From a virus, in IMG/VR virus record IMGVR_UViG_3300046010_002740, positions 1-20,776 of that record: DNA of 20,776 nucleotides; one strand, written 5' to 3'. Within the stretch, counting starts at the first letter, position 1. Every line of letters starts with the position of its first letter. The notes under the pieces are model-generated. The model was not told the DNA's origin and did not search any database. It was given only the letters and a program-made list of their open reading frames with translations. Below are positions 1 through 8,425 of this stretch, piece by piece. The translations under genes and the position numbers were made by a program.

Positions 1-3000
1 TCATTAGACACACAAAGAAAAATAATTAGAGACTTACGCTCGGCTGTGCTGTCATCTTCTACAGTACTTGCTGAAGACCCAACTGCGGAAAGAGTTAACT
101 TGTTGTATGGTACTGAGACTACAGATTCTTTAGCGCTTAGATTAGACTCATACAAAGAAAGAAACCCTGGTAATTACTTCTTAGAAAGACTTCACACAAA
201 AGTTAACTTAAACGGAAAGGGCCCAGACTACGTAGAGTACGTAAATGCTACAGCAGTTCGTATGGATGAGGAACTAAATGTTTCAGACTTTATGAAACTA
301 ATAAACTCTGAAGATCCTGAAGCAAAAGAATTAGGTGATGACTTGGTAAAGTACGCTTTACTTTTAACTCCGCAAGCAGGACCAAAATCTTTTATTAGCA
401 AAGTACCTGCAGCTGTTTTATTAGGTACTAGATTCTCTGCTGAGATGAGAAATAGTACTCAGCAAATGGTAGATAGTGTAGAAGTATCAAGTGGCTTTAT
501 TGCTCAGTTGTATCAACACAACCCTGATTTAGCTATGGAAGTTTCTGAAGAAGTAGTAAAAGCTAACAATCCTTTGTACAACATTGCAGACAGAACTTAT
601 CCTGAAGTACTTGAAGTAGATAGGACTAATACTAACTTAGAATTAGCTGACGGGTTTACTCCTTATATAAGATACTATGATAAAACAGAAGGTAAGGTAA
701 TTTTATACAAGTTGTTTTCTCAAAGCGACAAAGTAATCTACCAACGTATTGATATTCTAGGGGACAAGAATAGTGTAGAGTACGATTTGACAGTGTCAGG
801 AAATAACTCTTCTATCTTTGTAAAGAACAAAGCCGGTTATAAGTTTGGAGCGGAAGACGCAAACATTAAACTTGCTACAGATGTAGAGAGAAACATTTCA
901 TTGGCAGCTGATGAAGACAATGCATACACTCGTTGGGGTATACAACCAGACGGTGGTTTAGAGAACGTAAACTTTATGTTGACTCAGTTAACTAATGACC
1001 CTGCTGTTCCTACGTTTTTGAGAACTGTAGCTAATGTTTTAAGCAAGCAAGAAGGTAATGACCAAGAGGAAAATATGTTTAGGGCGTTAGGTATTGATAG
1101 AGAGTTAAAAATTAAAACTACTTTAGAAAATCAAGGGGCTGCTGGTCAATATTCTATTACTAACACTAAAACTACTTTAACTTTACAACGCCAATCAGAT
1201 GTAGGAAAAGCAGCAACTGTATTAGTTCATGAAGTTATACACCAAAAGACTTCATTGTTTACTGCTTTACTTGGATGGGGAAAAAGTCTAAAAGCAGAGC
1301 AAATAGCTGAGTATAGAAAACAATATCCAGAACTTTACAAAAAGTTTACAAGACTAGATGCTTTAAGATATGAAGCTTTAAAAGCTTTTGAAAAAGACTT
1401 AGAATTAAATGGCTTGACATTAGCATCAGTTGCGGCAATGATAGGCGAGACTAATATGCCAAGTGGTACTATTTATAAAATAGCATACGCTCTAAGCGAT
1501 TTAAATGAGTTTATTGCGCACATACAAACTGATCCAGATGTTATGAAGTTTTTAAACTCTGTAGAATCTACATCAGCTAGAACTTTTTTAGAAAGAGTAT
1601 TAGATAGTTTCTTAGAATTGATTCAAGATGTAATGAATGCAATAGGTGGCATTAATGAGAAGTCTATTTTAAGAGAGGCCTTAAGCTTAGCGTATAATGT
1701 AACTAATCAAACAGAATCAGAATTTTTACTGATTGAAAATAATTCAGTCAGTCCACAGACAGTAAATTTCAGTACTGAGTCAAACGCTTTAAACGTCCAA
1801 CAAGTAGTAGAAGGTATATACAGAAAACAAACATCTTTAACCACTGACGGATTAGGACATCAATTAAACATCTCAAAACAAAGTAAAGCTACTAAACCTA
1901 GTGTTGAACTTCAGAAAGTACTAGATAAAATCCAAGTACAGATGAAAACTTTAGATGGAGTGTTGTCTTCTCCTGTACGTTCAGAAGAGGATAAACTTAG
2001 ACGTAACAGAGCTTTAAGATTGTTTAATGAGATTCAAGATGACTACAACCATTTGACTACAACAAAAGACTTTATGGAGTTGTCAGAAGTTGCAGACAAA
2101 CAATTAGAATGGGTTAAACTTACCTTAAGTAAACCAACTAATCACGTACAAGAAATCATTATGGCTACAAGTATTTTAGATACTTGGGGTAACGTTATGG
2201 ATTTGTACGAAGAAAACTTTACTTTAGTTAATCCTAACTTCCAAGAAGTTGTAAAGAATATTCAAAATAGTTCTGCACTTTTAATGGGTTCATTAAAGAA
2301 AAGTACTTTAGATACTTTGATTGCAGTTGGAGCAAGTAAAGGAATGACTATTACTAGAGCTGACTTAGGATCTAATATAAAAGAGTTGAATGTTTTAGAA
2401 CAACAAGCTATTGCACTTTCTAGAGATACTAATAAAGTATCGCAACTTGTGGCTTTAGTAGGTCAGAATGCAGCAAACAATGCGCAGGAAGAGCAAACAA
2501 TGTTAAGAAACAAAATGAATAACGTATTAACTCTTTTAGGAAACGACAAAGCAACTTATGCTAAGTTTATTCAAGAGAATGATACAGAATCTGCTTTTGG
2601 TTTAGTACAAGAACTACATCCTGATTGGTACTCTGAAGTAGCATCTGCAGGTAAAAAGTTAAACGATTCTTTGTGGTCTTTAGATGCTAGAGCTTCTTTG
2701 ACTGCTAAAGATGCAGCTATAAGAAAAAGAGCCATTGCAGCTAGGAAGAAAGCGTTAAAAGCTTTCTGGTCTACAATGAATAAAGTAGGTAAGGTAGTTG
2801 ACTACACTAAGTTGTTTTCAATGGAGGGTAATTTATTAACTACTCCTGAAGCTATTGCTGAGTATGATGCCTTGGTAGCTTTCACAGGAAGTAAATCTGT
2901 AGTTGACAAAATAATCCAAGATGCTCAAAACAATGTTAAGAAATACTACGAAGAGTACTTAGATAACATGGCTTCTATAGAAGTCAATACAAAACTTACT

Positions 3001-5409
3001 CCAGAAGATAACTTAAAAGTAGTCGCATCTTTAACTGCTGAGGAGAAGTTACTTGACCCATTAGAACAGTTAAAAGTAATTAAACAAAGAACTGAGTTAA
3101 TGTTAGCTGAGCGAATTGACTATAGAAAAAGAACTTGGATTTCTAGAAATTCTCCGTTTGAGTTTATGGCAACAGCTAACCCTAAAGCAAGTGATGCAAA
3201 GTTTAGTCACTCAGGTAGATTTAGACCTTCTTTTGTACCTAAAGCAGGTGATAAAATGTTTGATAAGAAGTACAAAGAGATAATGGCGGATCCTAAATTA
3301 AAAGAAGCTTACGAAATCTTTGTCGATCTTTCAAAACTTTACAGATCTTATTTACCTCCTAAGGTTAGTTCTAAACTACACGACAACTTCTTACCTGTAA
3401 TTAACATCCAAGACGTTGCATCAATGTACAAAATGATTGGTGAGTTAGGTTGGTCTAAAGTAGGTCAAGTATTTTTAAACAGCTTTACTGTAAATAAATC
3501 TGATGTAGATAGAAAGTACAAAGAAGAAATTCCACTTAAGTTTACAGGAAGTGCACCTAGAGATCCGTTGACTGGTAAAGTAGACTTTACTAAAGTAAGT
3601 ATTGACTTACCTAGAATATTTGAGATGTTTGGAAACATTGCAATACATTACCGTCACATGTATCCTGCAAAAGAGTTTATTGACTTGGCTCAAATAGTAA
3701 TAAAAAATGAAAGTAAAAAACGTCAGACTAGTAGAGAAGGAAGTTTGTACAACTTAGAAGAGTTACTTAAATTCTACAAAGACACTTTAGTTTACAAAAA
3801 ACCTTTAGCAGTTGGAGGTGTAGCAAGTGAAGCTATCTATTCTCTTAATCCTAAAGAAAACAAAAGAATTAAAGAAAGAGTATTTAACCTTAATCAAGAA
3901 CTAAAAGAACTTGAAGCAGAAGAGCAAATTAATCCAAACGTACTTTTAGATGATGAACACGCTGCTAAAAAGAAAGCTATTACAGATGAGTTAGAGTTTA
4001 TAAATTCTACCGCTAAGTATGCATCTATTACTAAAGCAGGAGATACTTTAATTGGAATCAACCAATTAAAAGCTATGTCATACAATCCATTCTCAGCTGT
4101 GAGTAACTTCTCTTTTGGTTACTTGTCTGGATTTATTCATGCAAGAGGATTTAGAGCGGAAGACAAAGAGACTGGTGAAACATCTGGAGATTACACTGCA
4201 GCTCAACTAAGAACTGCTTATGGTTTAATGAAAGGTAATATTGCACGTTCTTGGGGTAGTATGTTTAACTTATCAGGTAGTGATACTGCTTTAAAATGTA
4301 AAGCAATTATAGAAAGAATAGGTTCAATTGAAGCTTTAACAGACACTACTTACGGTAAAACAAACTTAGAAAACTTCCAAAAGAAAGGATGGCAGAAAAC
4401 TCTAGACCCATTTGCTTGGCAAAAGTCTGGTGATTTCTTAACAAAAGGAGCAGTAATGATTGCTATGACTTTAAACAAACATGTAGAAGTAACTGAGAAC
4501 GGAGTAACAAAACGTATACCTTTATTTGATGCCTTAAATATTGATGCTAAATGGGATACTGAAAAATATGGTGAGAACGAAACATGGCAATCAGACAAAG
4601 ACATTGATAACCAAGTAGAGTGGAATAAGTTCCGTAACAAAGTACGTAAAGTAAGTATATTAATCTTTGGTAACCAAGATAGAAACTCTCCTTTAATGGC
4701 TCGTCAAAAACTTATTGGTAGATTACTTAGTCAGTTCCGTTTAAGTTGGATACCAGAAGGTTTCAACACTAGATGGGGTAAAGAGTACGAAGATGCTGAG
4801 TTAGGTAGAACTGTTAGTGGACGTTATAGAACTATGTTTAACATGAAAGGTTTTGGAATTCCAACACTTATCAGACAAGTCTTAAGTACTTTTAATGGGT
4901 CAGATGCTTTTGAAGGTGTAGAAACTAAGCAATGGGAAATAATTAACGGTGAAAAACGTCAAGTTTGGAAAACAATCCAAGCTCATGAGAAAGAAAACAT
5001 GAGACGTAACCTTGCTGGTATGACTTATACTGCAGCAGTACTTGCTACACTAGCTATTCTTAGAGCTACTCTACCTGATGAGGAAGAATTAAGACGTAGA
5101 AAAAGATTAGGATTATCAACAAATACTGCACAAAGAATGGCAATTAACATGTTGTACCGTATCCAACAAGATTTACAGTTCTACTCTAATCCTTTTGTAA
5201 TGGATCAAGTATTAGCCAGTCCTATACCAGCTTGGAATGTACTAAAAGACTTTATGAATATCTATCAAGTAGCAGGAATTTTACAAGGTGAAGACAAGGA
5301 TAGATACGAAAGAGCTATAAAGAAAATTACAAAAGCTTTCCCTTACCTAAACTTGTATAATAAAATAGAATTTATGACAAGTAGAGATATTAGTGCAGCA
5401 GTAAGATAG
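1..5409 (+). CDS. Large virion (probably ejected) protein with HExxH metallopeptidase motif, 5' end missing
   Basis: The frame is open from base 1, so the gene starts upstream; a GTG at 46 is only an internal candidate. 1802 residues are present, ending in TAG. Counting codons from base 1, residues 410-414 read HEVIH, a zinc-metallopeptidase motif, and a downstream NEFIA motif (Glu about 503) could supply the third zinc ligand. A charged, probable coiled-coil stretch lies near 1285-1335. A segment around 1360-1378 (NPFSAVSNFSFG) resembles the 'NP-S-A-x-N' region I associate with the C-terminal parts of large polyvalent phage virion proteins. A hydrophobic helix follows at about 1674-1691. Size and position next to tail genes suggest an internal protein injected with the DNA, with the peptidase acting on host or virion proteins; that role is inference. 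The coding call is certain; the function is moderate. Confidence 0.9.
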   Translation, partial: SLDTQRKIIRDLRSAVLSSSTVLAEDPTAERVNLLYGTETTDSLALRLDSYKERNPGNYFLERLHTKVNLNGKGPDYVEYVNATAVRMDEELNVSDFMKLINSEDPEAKELGDDLVKYALLLTPQAGPKSFISKVPAAVLLGTRFSAEMRNSTQQMVDSVEVSSGFIAQLYQHNPDLAMEVSEEVVKANNPLYNIADRTYPEVLEVDRTNTNLELADGFTPYIRYYDKTEGKVILYKLFSQSDKVIYQRIDILGDKNSVEYDLTVSGNNSSIFVKNKAGYKFGAEDANIKLATDVERNISLAADEDNAYTRWGIQPDGGLENVNFMLTQLTNDPAVPTFLRTVANVLSKQEGNDQEENMFRALGIDRELKIKTTLENQGAAGQYSITNTKTTLTLQRQSDVGKAATVLVHEVIHQKTSLFTALLGWGKSLKAEQIAEYRKQYPELYKKFTRLDALRYEALKAFEKDLELNGLTLASVAAMIGETNMPSGTIYKIAYALSDLNEFIAHIQTDPDVMKFLNSVESTSARTFLERVLDSFLELIQDVMNAIGGINEKSILREALSLAYNVTNQTESEFLLIENNSVSPQTVNFSTESNALNVQQVVEGIYRKQTSLTTDGLGHQLNISKQSKATKPSVELQKVLDKIQVQMKTLDGVLSSPVRSEEDKLRRNRALRLFNEIQDDYNHLTTTKDFMELSEVADKQLEWVKLTLSKPTNHVQEIIMATSILDTWGNVMDLYEENFTLVNPNFQEVVKNIQNSSALLMGSLKKSTLDTLIAVGASKGMTITRADLGSNIKELNVLEQQAIALSRDTNKVSQLVALVGQNAANNAQEEQTMLRNKMNNVLTLLGNDKATYAKFIQENDTESAFGLVQELHPDWYSEVASAGKKLNDSLWSLDARASLTAKDAAIRKRAIAARKKALKAFWSTMNKVGKVVDYTKLFSMEGNLLTTPEAIAEYDALVAFTGSKSVVDKIIQDAQNNVKKYYEEYLDNMASIEVNTKLTPEDNLKVVASLTAEEKLLDPLEQLKVIKQRTELMLAERIDYRKRTWISRNSPFEFMATANPKASDAKFSHSGRFRPSFVPKAGDKMFDKKYKEIMADPKLKEAYEIFVDLSKLYRSYLPPKVSSKLHDNFLPVINIQDVASMYKMIGELGWSKVGQVFLNSFTVNKSDVDRKYKEEIPLKFTGSAPRDPLTGKVDFTKVSIDLPRIFEMFGNIAIHYRHMYPAKEFIDLAQIVIKNESKKRQTSREGSLYNLEELLKFYKDTLVYKKPLAVGGVASEAIYSLNPKENKRIKERVFNLNQELKELEAEEQINPNVLLDDEHAAKKKAITDELEFINSTAKYASITKAGDTLIGINQLKAMSYNPFSAVSNFSFGYLSGFIHARGFRAEDKETGETSGDYTAAQLRTAYGLMKGNIARSWGSMFNLSGSDTALKCKAIIERIGSIEALTDTTYGKTNLENFQKKGWQKTLDPFAWQKSGDFLTKGAVMIAMTLNKHVEVTENGVTKRIPLFDALNIDAKWDTEKYGENETWQSDKDIDNQVEWNKFRNKVRKVSILIFGNQDRNSPLMARQKLIGRLLSQFRLSWIPEGFNTRWGKEYEDAELGRTVSGRYRTMFNMKGFGIPTLIRQVLSTFNGSDAFEGVETKQWEIINGEKRQVWKTIQAHEKENMRRNLAGMTYTAAVLATLAILRATLPDEEELRRRKRLGLSTNTAQRMAINMLYRIQQDLQFYSNPFVMDQVLASPIPAWNVLKDFMNIYQVAGILQGEDKDRYERAIKKITKAFPYLNLYNKIEFMTSRDISAAVR

Positions 5410-5437
5410 CAGTACAGTAAAGGATTTCAAATTTCAC

Positions 5438-5487
5438 GACATAGTACTTTTTGCTTACCTTTGGGGTTAAAGTAAAAGTACTATGTC
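5438..5487 (+). promoter_or_regulatory. Perfect 14-bp inverted repeat covering the start codon at 5483
   Basis: The arm at 5438-5451 (GACATAGTACTTTT) is the exact reverse complement of 5474-5487, separated by a 22-nt loop. The right arm contains the ATG (5483-5485) of the next gene. In RNA read through from the large upstream gene, the start codon would be paired. No T-run follows the second arm, so it does not look like a plain terminator. A candidate -7 promoter box lies in the loop, so a transcript starting there would lack the left arm. The repeat is directly visible; translational or operator function is inferred. Confidence 0.7.
5456..5463 (+). promoter_or_regulatory. Candidate Bacteroidota-type -7 promoter box
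   Basis: TACCTTTG matches the TAnnTTTG -7 consensus known for Bacteroidota primary sigma factor promoters. It lies 19 bases before the ATG at 5483 and is followed by GGGGTTAAAG, much like the box at 17317-17324 on the other strand. No good -33 TTTG is visible at the usual spacing; only a TTT at 5432-5434 is near. The site would give a short leader of roughly a dozen bases. The box alone occurs often by chance, so this is tentative. Confidence 0.35.
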
Positions 5488-6271
5488 ATTTATCCCTAAA
5501 ATAAGCATTACAGAAATTCCTAAAACTGCTAGTAGTTTAAAAATTTCTGATGTAACAGGTGTATATCCTGCAGACCAGACAGGTTACGAACAAGTATCTG
5601 GTGTTTTACCAGATGGTCCAACTGATTGGGCTACTAAAATAGTTACCATTCAACTTTTAGGAAGTACTCCTAGTCAAGTATTATTTGTTCCAGATGCAGA
5701 TAAGTCTGAACCTGAAGGAACATTAAACTATACATTTCAAGACGGTGTTCATTTAGTTACGCAGTATTTTTCAAAACAAATACCTCTTTCGTACTCTTTG
5801 AATGCAGGAAAAACTGTTTTAACTAAGACAGATAATACTCCATGGATAGATCCACTTGGGTTATTAGATGGTGTATATGCTTTGCAATGGGTTACTTTTG
5901 GAGGTTTACCAATAAACACAAGTGGTTTTAGTAAGATCATTAGTATTACTGATACTGAAATTACTCTTGATAAAGAACTTACAGGCGCTACTAATAATGC
6001 TGCTTTGTTTATTTTCTATAAAGTAACTAAAAACGTTTTAATTCTAAATCAAGGAGAGAGTCAATTGCTTTCAGATATTGGTGACATGTCTTTAACTGCT
6101 TTAAAAGCTAATGGTTGTAACTCTGAAACTACTTCAGAACTATTTAATAGAGTACTATTAAAGACAGCAGCTCAGATAGCTTTTAGTTGTGGAAACTATT
6201 CTAAAGCTCATGATGCTGCTTTATTACTTGCACAATCTTCTCAAACCTCAAATTGCTCATCCTGTGCTTAA
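5483..6271 (+). CDS. Unknown virion-associated protein with cysteine-rich C-terminus
   Basis: This 262-residue protein is not recognised. The N-terminal two thirds look beta-rich (many alternating hydrophobic and Thr/Ser residues) with no signal peptide or membrane helix. The last 70 residues are helical in character and contain the segment's cysteines, ending NCSSCA. The start ATG lies in the right arm of a perfect inverted repeat. It sits between the giant virion protein and two cysteine-rich genes, the second of which is tail-fibre-like, and overlaps the next gene by a few bases. A tail or fibre-attachment role is suggested by context only. Confidence 0.85.
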   Translation: MSFIPKISITEIPKTASSLKISDVTGVYPADQTGYEQVSGVLPDGPTDWATKIVTIQLLGSTPSQVLFVPDADKSEPEGTLNYTFQDGVHLVTQYFSKQIPLSYSLNAGKTVLTKTDNTPWIDPLGLLDGVYALQWVTFGGLPINTSGFSKIISITDTEITLDKELTGATNNAALFIFYKVTKNVLILNQGESQLLSDIGDMSLTALKANGCNSETTSELFNRVLLKTAAQIAFSCGNYSKAHDAALLLAQSSQTSNCSSCA

Positions 6272-6569
6272 AGTATACGAAACATCTAATCTTTCAGGTA
6301 GTATTTTAACTCCTGAGATCTGTAAAGCAGTTACAGGTGCTAAGTCTGTATTAACTGATTTAGTACTTGATGATGCTTTGAAAGAACTTTACGCTTTGCA
6401 AAATAGTACTTGTTCAAAACAAAGTCCTACAAAACTACATTGTTTGTACATGTACTTATACGCTATTGATAGTTGGGAAAATGAAGGAACAAATTACTTA
6501 AATGAAAAACAATTAATATCTTTACTGTCAAATGTAGAGCAAATCTCTAAATCTTGTTGTAATGGCTAA
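6264..6569 (+). CDS. Small cysteine-rich helical protein between virion genes
   Basis: A start at GTG 6264 gives 101 residues and an 8-base overlap with the gene before it, matching the 8-base overlap with the gene after it. In-frame ATGs at 6189, 6207 and 6210 would lengthen the N-terminus inside the preceding gene; that extension looks like an out-of-frame reading of its neighbour, so I prefer 6264. The protein appears mostly alpha-helical, has five cysteines, and ends SKSCCNG. No known domain is recognised. Its place directly before the tail-fibre-like gene, and its cysteine-bearing end like both neighbours, suggests a linker, adaptor or chaperone for the fibre. This is inference. Confidence 0.75.
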   Translation: MLKVYETSNLSGSILTPEICKAVTGAKSVLTDLVLDDALKELYALQNSTCSKQSPTKLHCLYMYLYAIDSWENEGTNYLNEKQLISLLSNVEQISKSCCNG

Positions 6570-7905
6570 TACATGTAACTCTTGTGGTGGGAACCTTAAT
6601 AATATCTTTAGTTTGGCTGGTACTAGTTCAGACAATTGCTCTTGTAACGTAGGTGCTTTAGTACCTATAACTTCTGGTGGTTCGTCTGGAGAATGTTGTG
6701 TAGAATCAGTAAATGGGCAAACAGGTGTTGTAATCTTAGACATTAATGACATTGACTTACTTGGTAATCAATTCTTTTCTGCTGCTTTAGTTTATGCAGC
6801 TTTGTCAGGAACTACACCAATAGCATTTAATTCTTCTACAGGAAATATATCTCATGTTAACTCAGGTGTAACGGCCGGAACTTATGGTAATAGTAGTGTA
6901 TATCCAATTGTAACTGTTGATGCTAAAGGACATGTAACAAACGTACAAACTCAAGCTTTACCAAATCTGACTTTATCTACAAGTCTTACAAACTTAGGTG
7001 CACTTTCTGGTACAGGTTATCCAGTACTTACAGGAGTTAATACTTGGGCACTTAGAAATATTATTGGTACTTCAGGTAGAATTGCAGTAACAAATCAAAA
7101 CGGAGTAGCAGGAAACACACAAGTGGATTTAGCTGCTTCTGGAGTTACTGCAGGTACTTATGGTGGAGGCTCAAGTTATCCTGTAATTCAAGTAGACTCT
7201 TATGGTAGAATTACATCAGCTACTTCGCAATCATTGTCACCTGTTGTTATACCTGCACATACACACTCTTTAGGTTCTTTAAGTAACGTAGACATTCTTG
7301 TTGACACTACAGCTATTTTAGATGATGTATTAACTTGGAATGGCACTAAATGGATAAGTGCAGCACTTCCTACACCTCCTGCAGGTTTACTTTATGAAGG
7401 TACTCAACCTGTAATTACAAATGGATGGGCGCCTTGTAAAAGTATAGATGACATAGATGTACCTAATTTATGGGGAGATTTGTCAGTTATACTTAAACTC
7501 GAAGACAGTTTAACTAATTCTGTAACTCATTTAAACTTTATGCTGTATAAACCTTTGTCATCTTTTACAGCTTTTGCTACTCTTACAAATACAATTTATT
7601 ATAGCTTAGATGAAGTAGGTAGTCTTCCTTATCCTTATTGGCCTGTACATAAAACTATTATACCTTTAGGAAGTAATTGGATTAGTGGACCAATGTTTGG
7701 GAAAGCAGGTTCTCAAAACGATCCTATTTATGAATTTACCGGCACACAATTAGGGATTAAAATGAATTTAATTATTCATCAAGATGGAGTAATGCAAATG
7801 GGAATGGAAATTCCAGATGATCATAGATTTGCCAGAGACGGAGATGTTGATATTATTCTATGCCCAGTAGTAGGCTCTTTTTTGACACAACAAATTACTA
7901 CATAA
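6562..7905 (+). CDS. Tail-fibre-like protein with phage fibre repeats
   Basis: 447 residues, starting with ATG inside ATGGCTAA shared with the preceding stop. The first 50 residues are cysteine-rich (NTCNSCGGN, DNCSCN, GECC). VNGQTGVV follows near residue 53, a segment common in phage fibre shafts. Two copies of a 33-residue SGVTAGTYG...YP...VD..G..T repeat (residues 101-133 and 193-225) match a repeat widely seen in tailed-phage fibres. The C-terminal 180 residues look like a separate globular, beta-rich domain containing many aromatic residues, the likely host-binding tip. It is probably the receptor-binding or distal fibre subunit, attached through its N-terminus. Family type is well supported; receptor specificity cannot be read from sequence. 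Confidence 0.88.
   Translation: MANTCNSCGGNLNNIFSLAGTSSDNCSCNVGALVPITSGGSSGECCVESVNGQTGVVILDINDIDLLGNQFFSAALVYAALSGTTPIAFNSSTGNISHVNSGVTAGTYGNSSVYPIVTVDAKGHVTNVQTQALPNLTLSTSLTNLGALSGTGYPVLTGVNTWALRNIIGTSGRIAVTNQNGVAGNTQVDLAASGVTAGTYGGGSSYPVIQVDSYGRITSATSQSLSPVVIPAHTHSLGSLSNVDILVDTTAILDDVLTWNGTKWISAALPTPPAGLLYEGTQPVITNGWAPCKSIDDIDVPNLWGDLSVILKLEDSLTNSVTHLNFMLYKPLSSFTAFATLTNTIYYSLDEVGSLPYPYWPVHKTIIPLGSNWISGPMFGKAGSQNDPIYEFTGTQLGIKMNLIIHQDGVMQMGMEIPDDHRFARDGDVDIILCPVVGSFLTQQITT
6862..6960 (+). repeat. Fibre shaft repeat, copy 1
   Basis: Encodes the 33-residue unit beginning SGVTAGTYG and ending TNVQTQAL. It is 18/33 identical by hand alignment to the unit at 7138-7236. The identical positions cluster in the SGVTAGTYG start and at the YP, VD, G and T positions typical of tail-fibre repeats. 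Confidence 0.75.
7138..7236 (+). repeat. Fibre shaft repeat, copy 2
   Basis: Second 33-residue unit, again beginning SGVTAGTYG and ending TSATSQSL. The copies are 177 bases apart (end to start) and diverged in DNA, so they are old protein repeats and not a recent duplication. Confidence 0.75.
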
Positions 7906-8156
7906 TGATACATAAATTTTTAACTTTTTTCACAACTTTAGATTATAAAACTGACGACGTATCCGCTTTCTCTGGTGGTTTTATACTATCTTTACTTACT
8001 TGGGCACATATAAACCCTACAGAAGTTATAGGTAAGCTAGTAATGACGTTTGTTGTTGGATTAATTGGAGGTATAGGAGGTATTACTGCTAGAGTTCTTT
8101 GCAAAAATATAACTACTTTATTTATAAAATGGAAACAAAAAAACTCTCAACAATAG
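7905..8156 (+). CDS. Holin-like small membrane protein
   Basis: An 83-residue protein starting at ATG 7905 in a TAATG overlap with the preceding stop; the in-frame upstream extension to 7860 would lie wholly inside the fibre gene and is not needed. Two hydrophobic segments are visible: about residues 24-37 (GGFILSLLTW) and about 44-66 (a Gly-rich VMTFVVGLIGGIGG stretch). The end is lysine-rich (KWKQKNSQQ). Size, two membrane segments, charged tail and position at the head of a spanin and lysozyme cassette suggest the holin that opens the inner membrane for lysis. Holins share little sequence, so the assignment rests on context and topology. Confidence 0.65.
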   Translation: MIHKFLTFFTTLDYKTDDVSAFSGGFILSLLTWAHINPTEVIGKLVMTFVVGLIGGIGGITARVLCKNITTLFIKWKQKNSQQ

Positions 8157-8416
8157 CAGAAGGTTGGTACAACTATTTACAAGGTAGTGAGTACACTAAA
8201 GAACTTATGGCTAATAGACTAGAACATTGTGATCTTTGTCCGTACAAAAAACAAATGACGGGTATTGGTAAAGTTTTAACTAATGCGTTAAACATGCAAG
8301 AAAATACTTTCTTTTGTTCTAAATGTAACTGTCCATTAGGTTCTAAAACAGCAGCTACAAAGGAAAGTTGCCCAATTGGAAAGTGGGGTATTGCTGGAAC
8401 CGAAAGTATGTACTAA
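8129..8416 (+). CDS. Six-cysteine zinc-ribbon protein in the lysis cassette
   Basis: A start at ATG 8129 (METKKLST) gives 95 residues and a 28-base overlap with the holin-like gene; an earlier in-frame start at 8099 would add ten residues inside it. Cysteines lie at 34, 37, 63, 66, 68 and 81 in the pattern CDLCP ... CSKCNCP ... SCPIGKW, so at least one tetrahedral metal site is likely. There is no signal peptide or membrane helix, so the product should be cytoplasmic. I do not know the function. Its place between holin-like and spanin genes could mean a lysis-timing role, or an unrelated late gene lodged in the cassette. Confidence 0.8.
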   Translation: METKKLSTIAEGWYNYLQGSEYTKELMANRLEHCDLCPYKKQMTGIGKVLTNALNMQENTFFCSKCNCPLGSKTAATKESCPIGKWGIAGTESMY

Positions 8417-8421
8417 CTTTG
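8414..8421 (+). promoter_or_regulatory. Weak candidate -7 promoter box before the spanin gene
   Basis: TAACTTTG matches TAnnTTTG and begins at the stop codon of the zinc-ribbon gene, four bases before the spanin ATG at 8426. If used, the transcript would be nearly leaderless. No -33 element is evident, so this may be chance. Confidence 0.2.
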
Positions 8422-8425
8422 AACC

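Noticed and set aside
3894-4640. Open frames on the - strand inside the giant virion gene (63 and 96 codons)
   Set aside because: They lie fully antisense to a strongly supported gene, have no start context or recognisable domain, and look like shadow frames.
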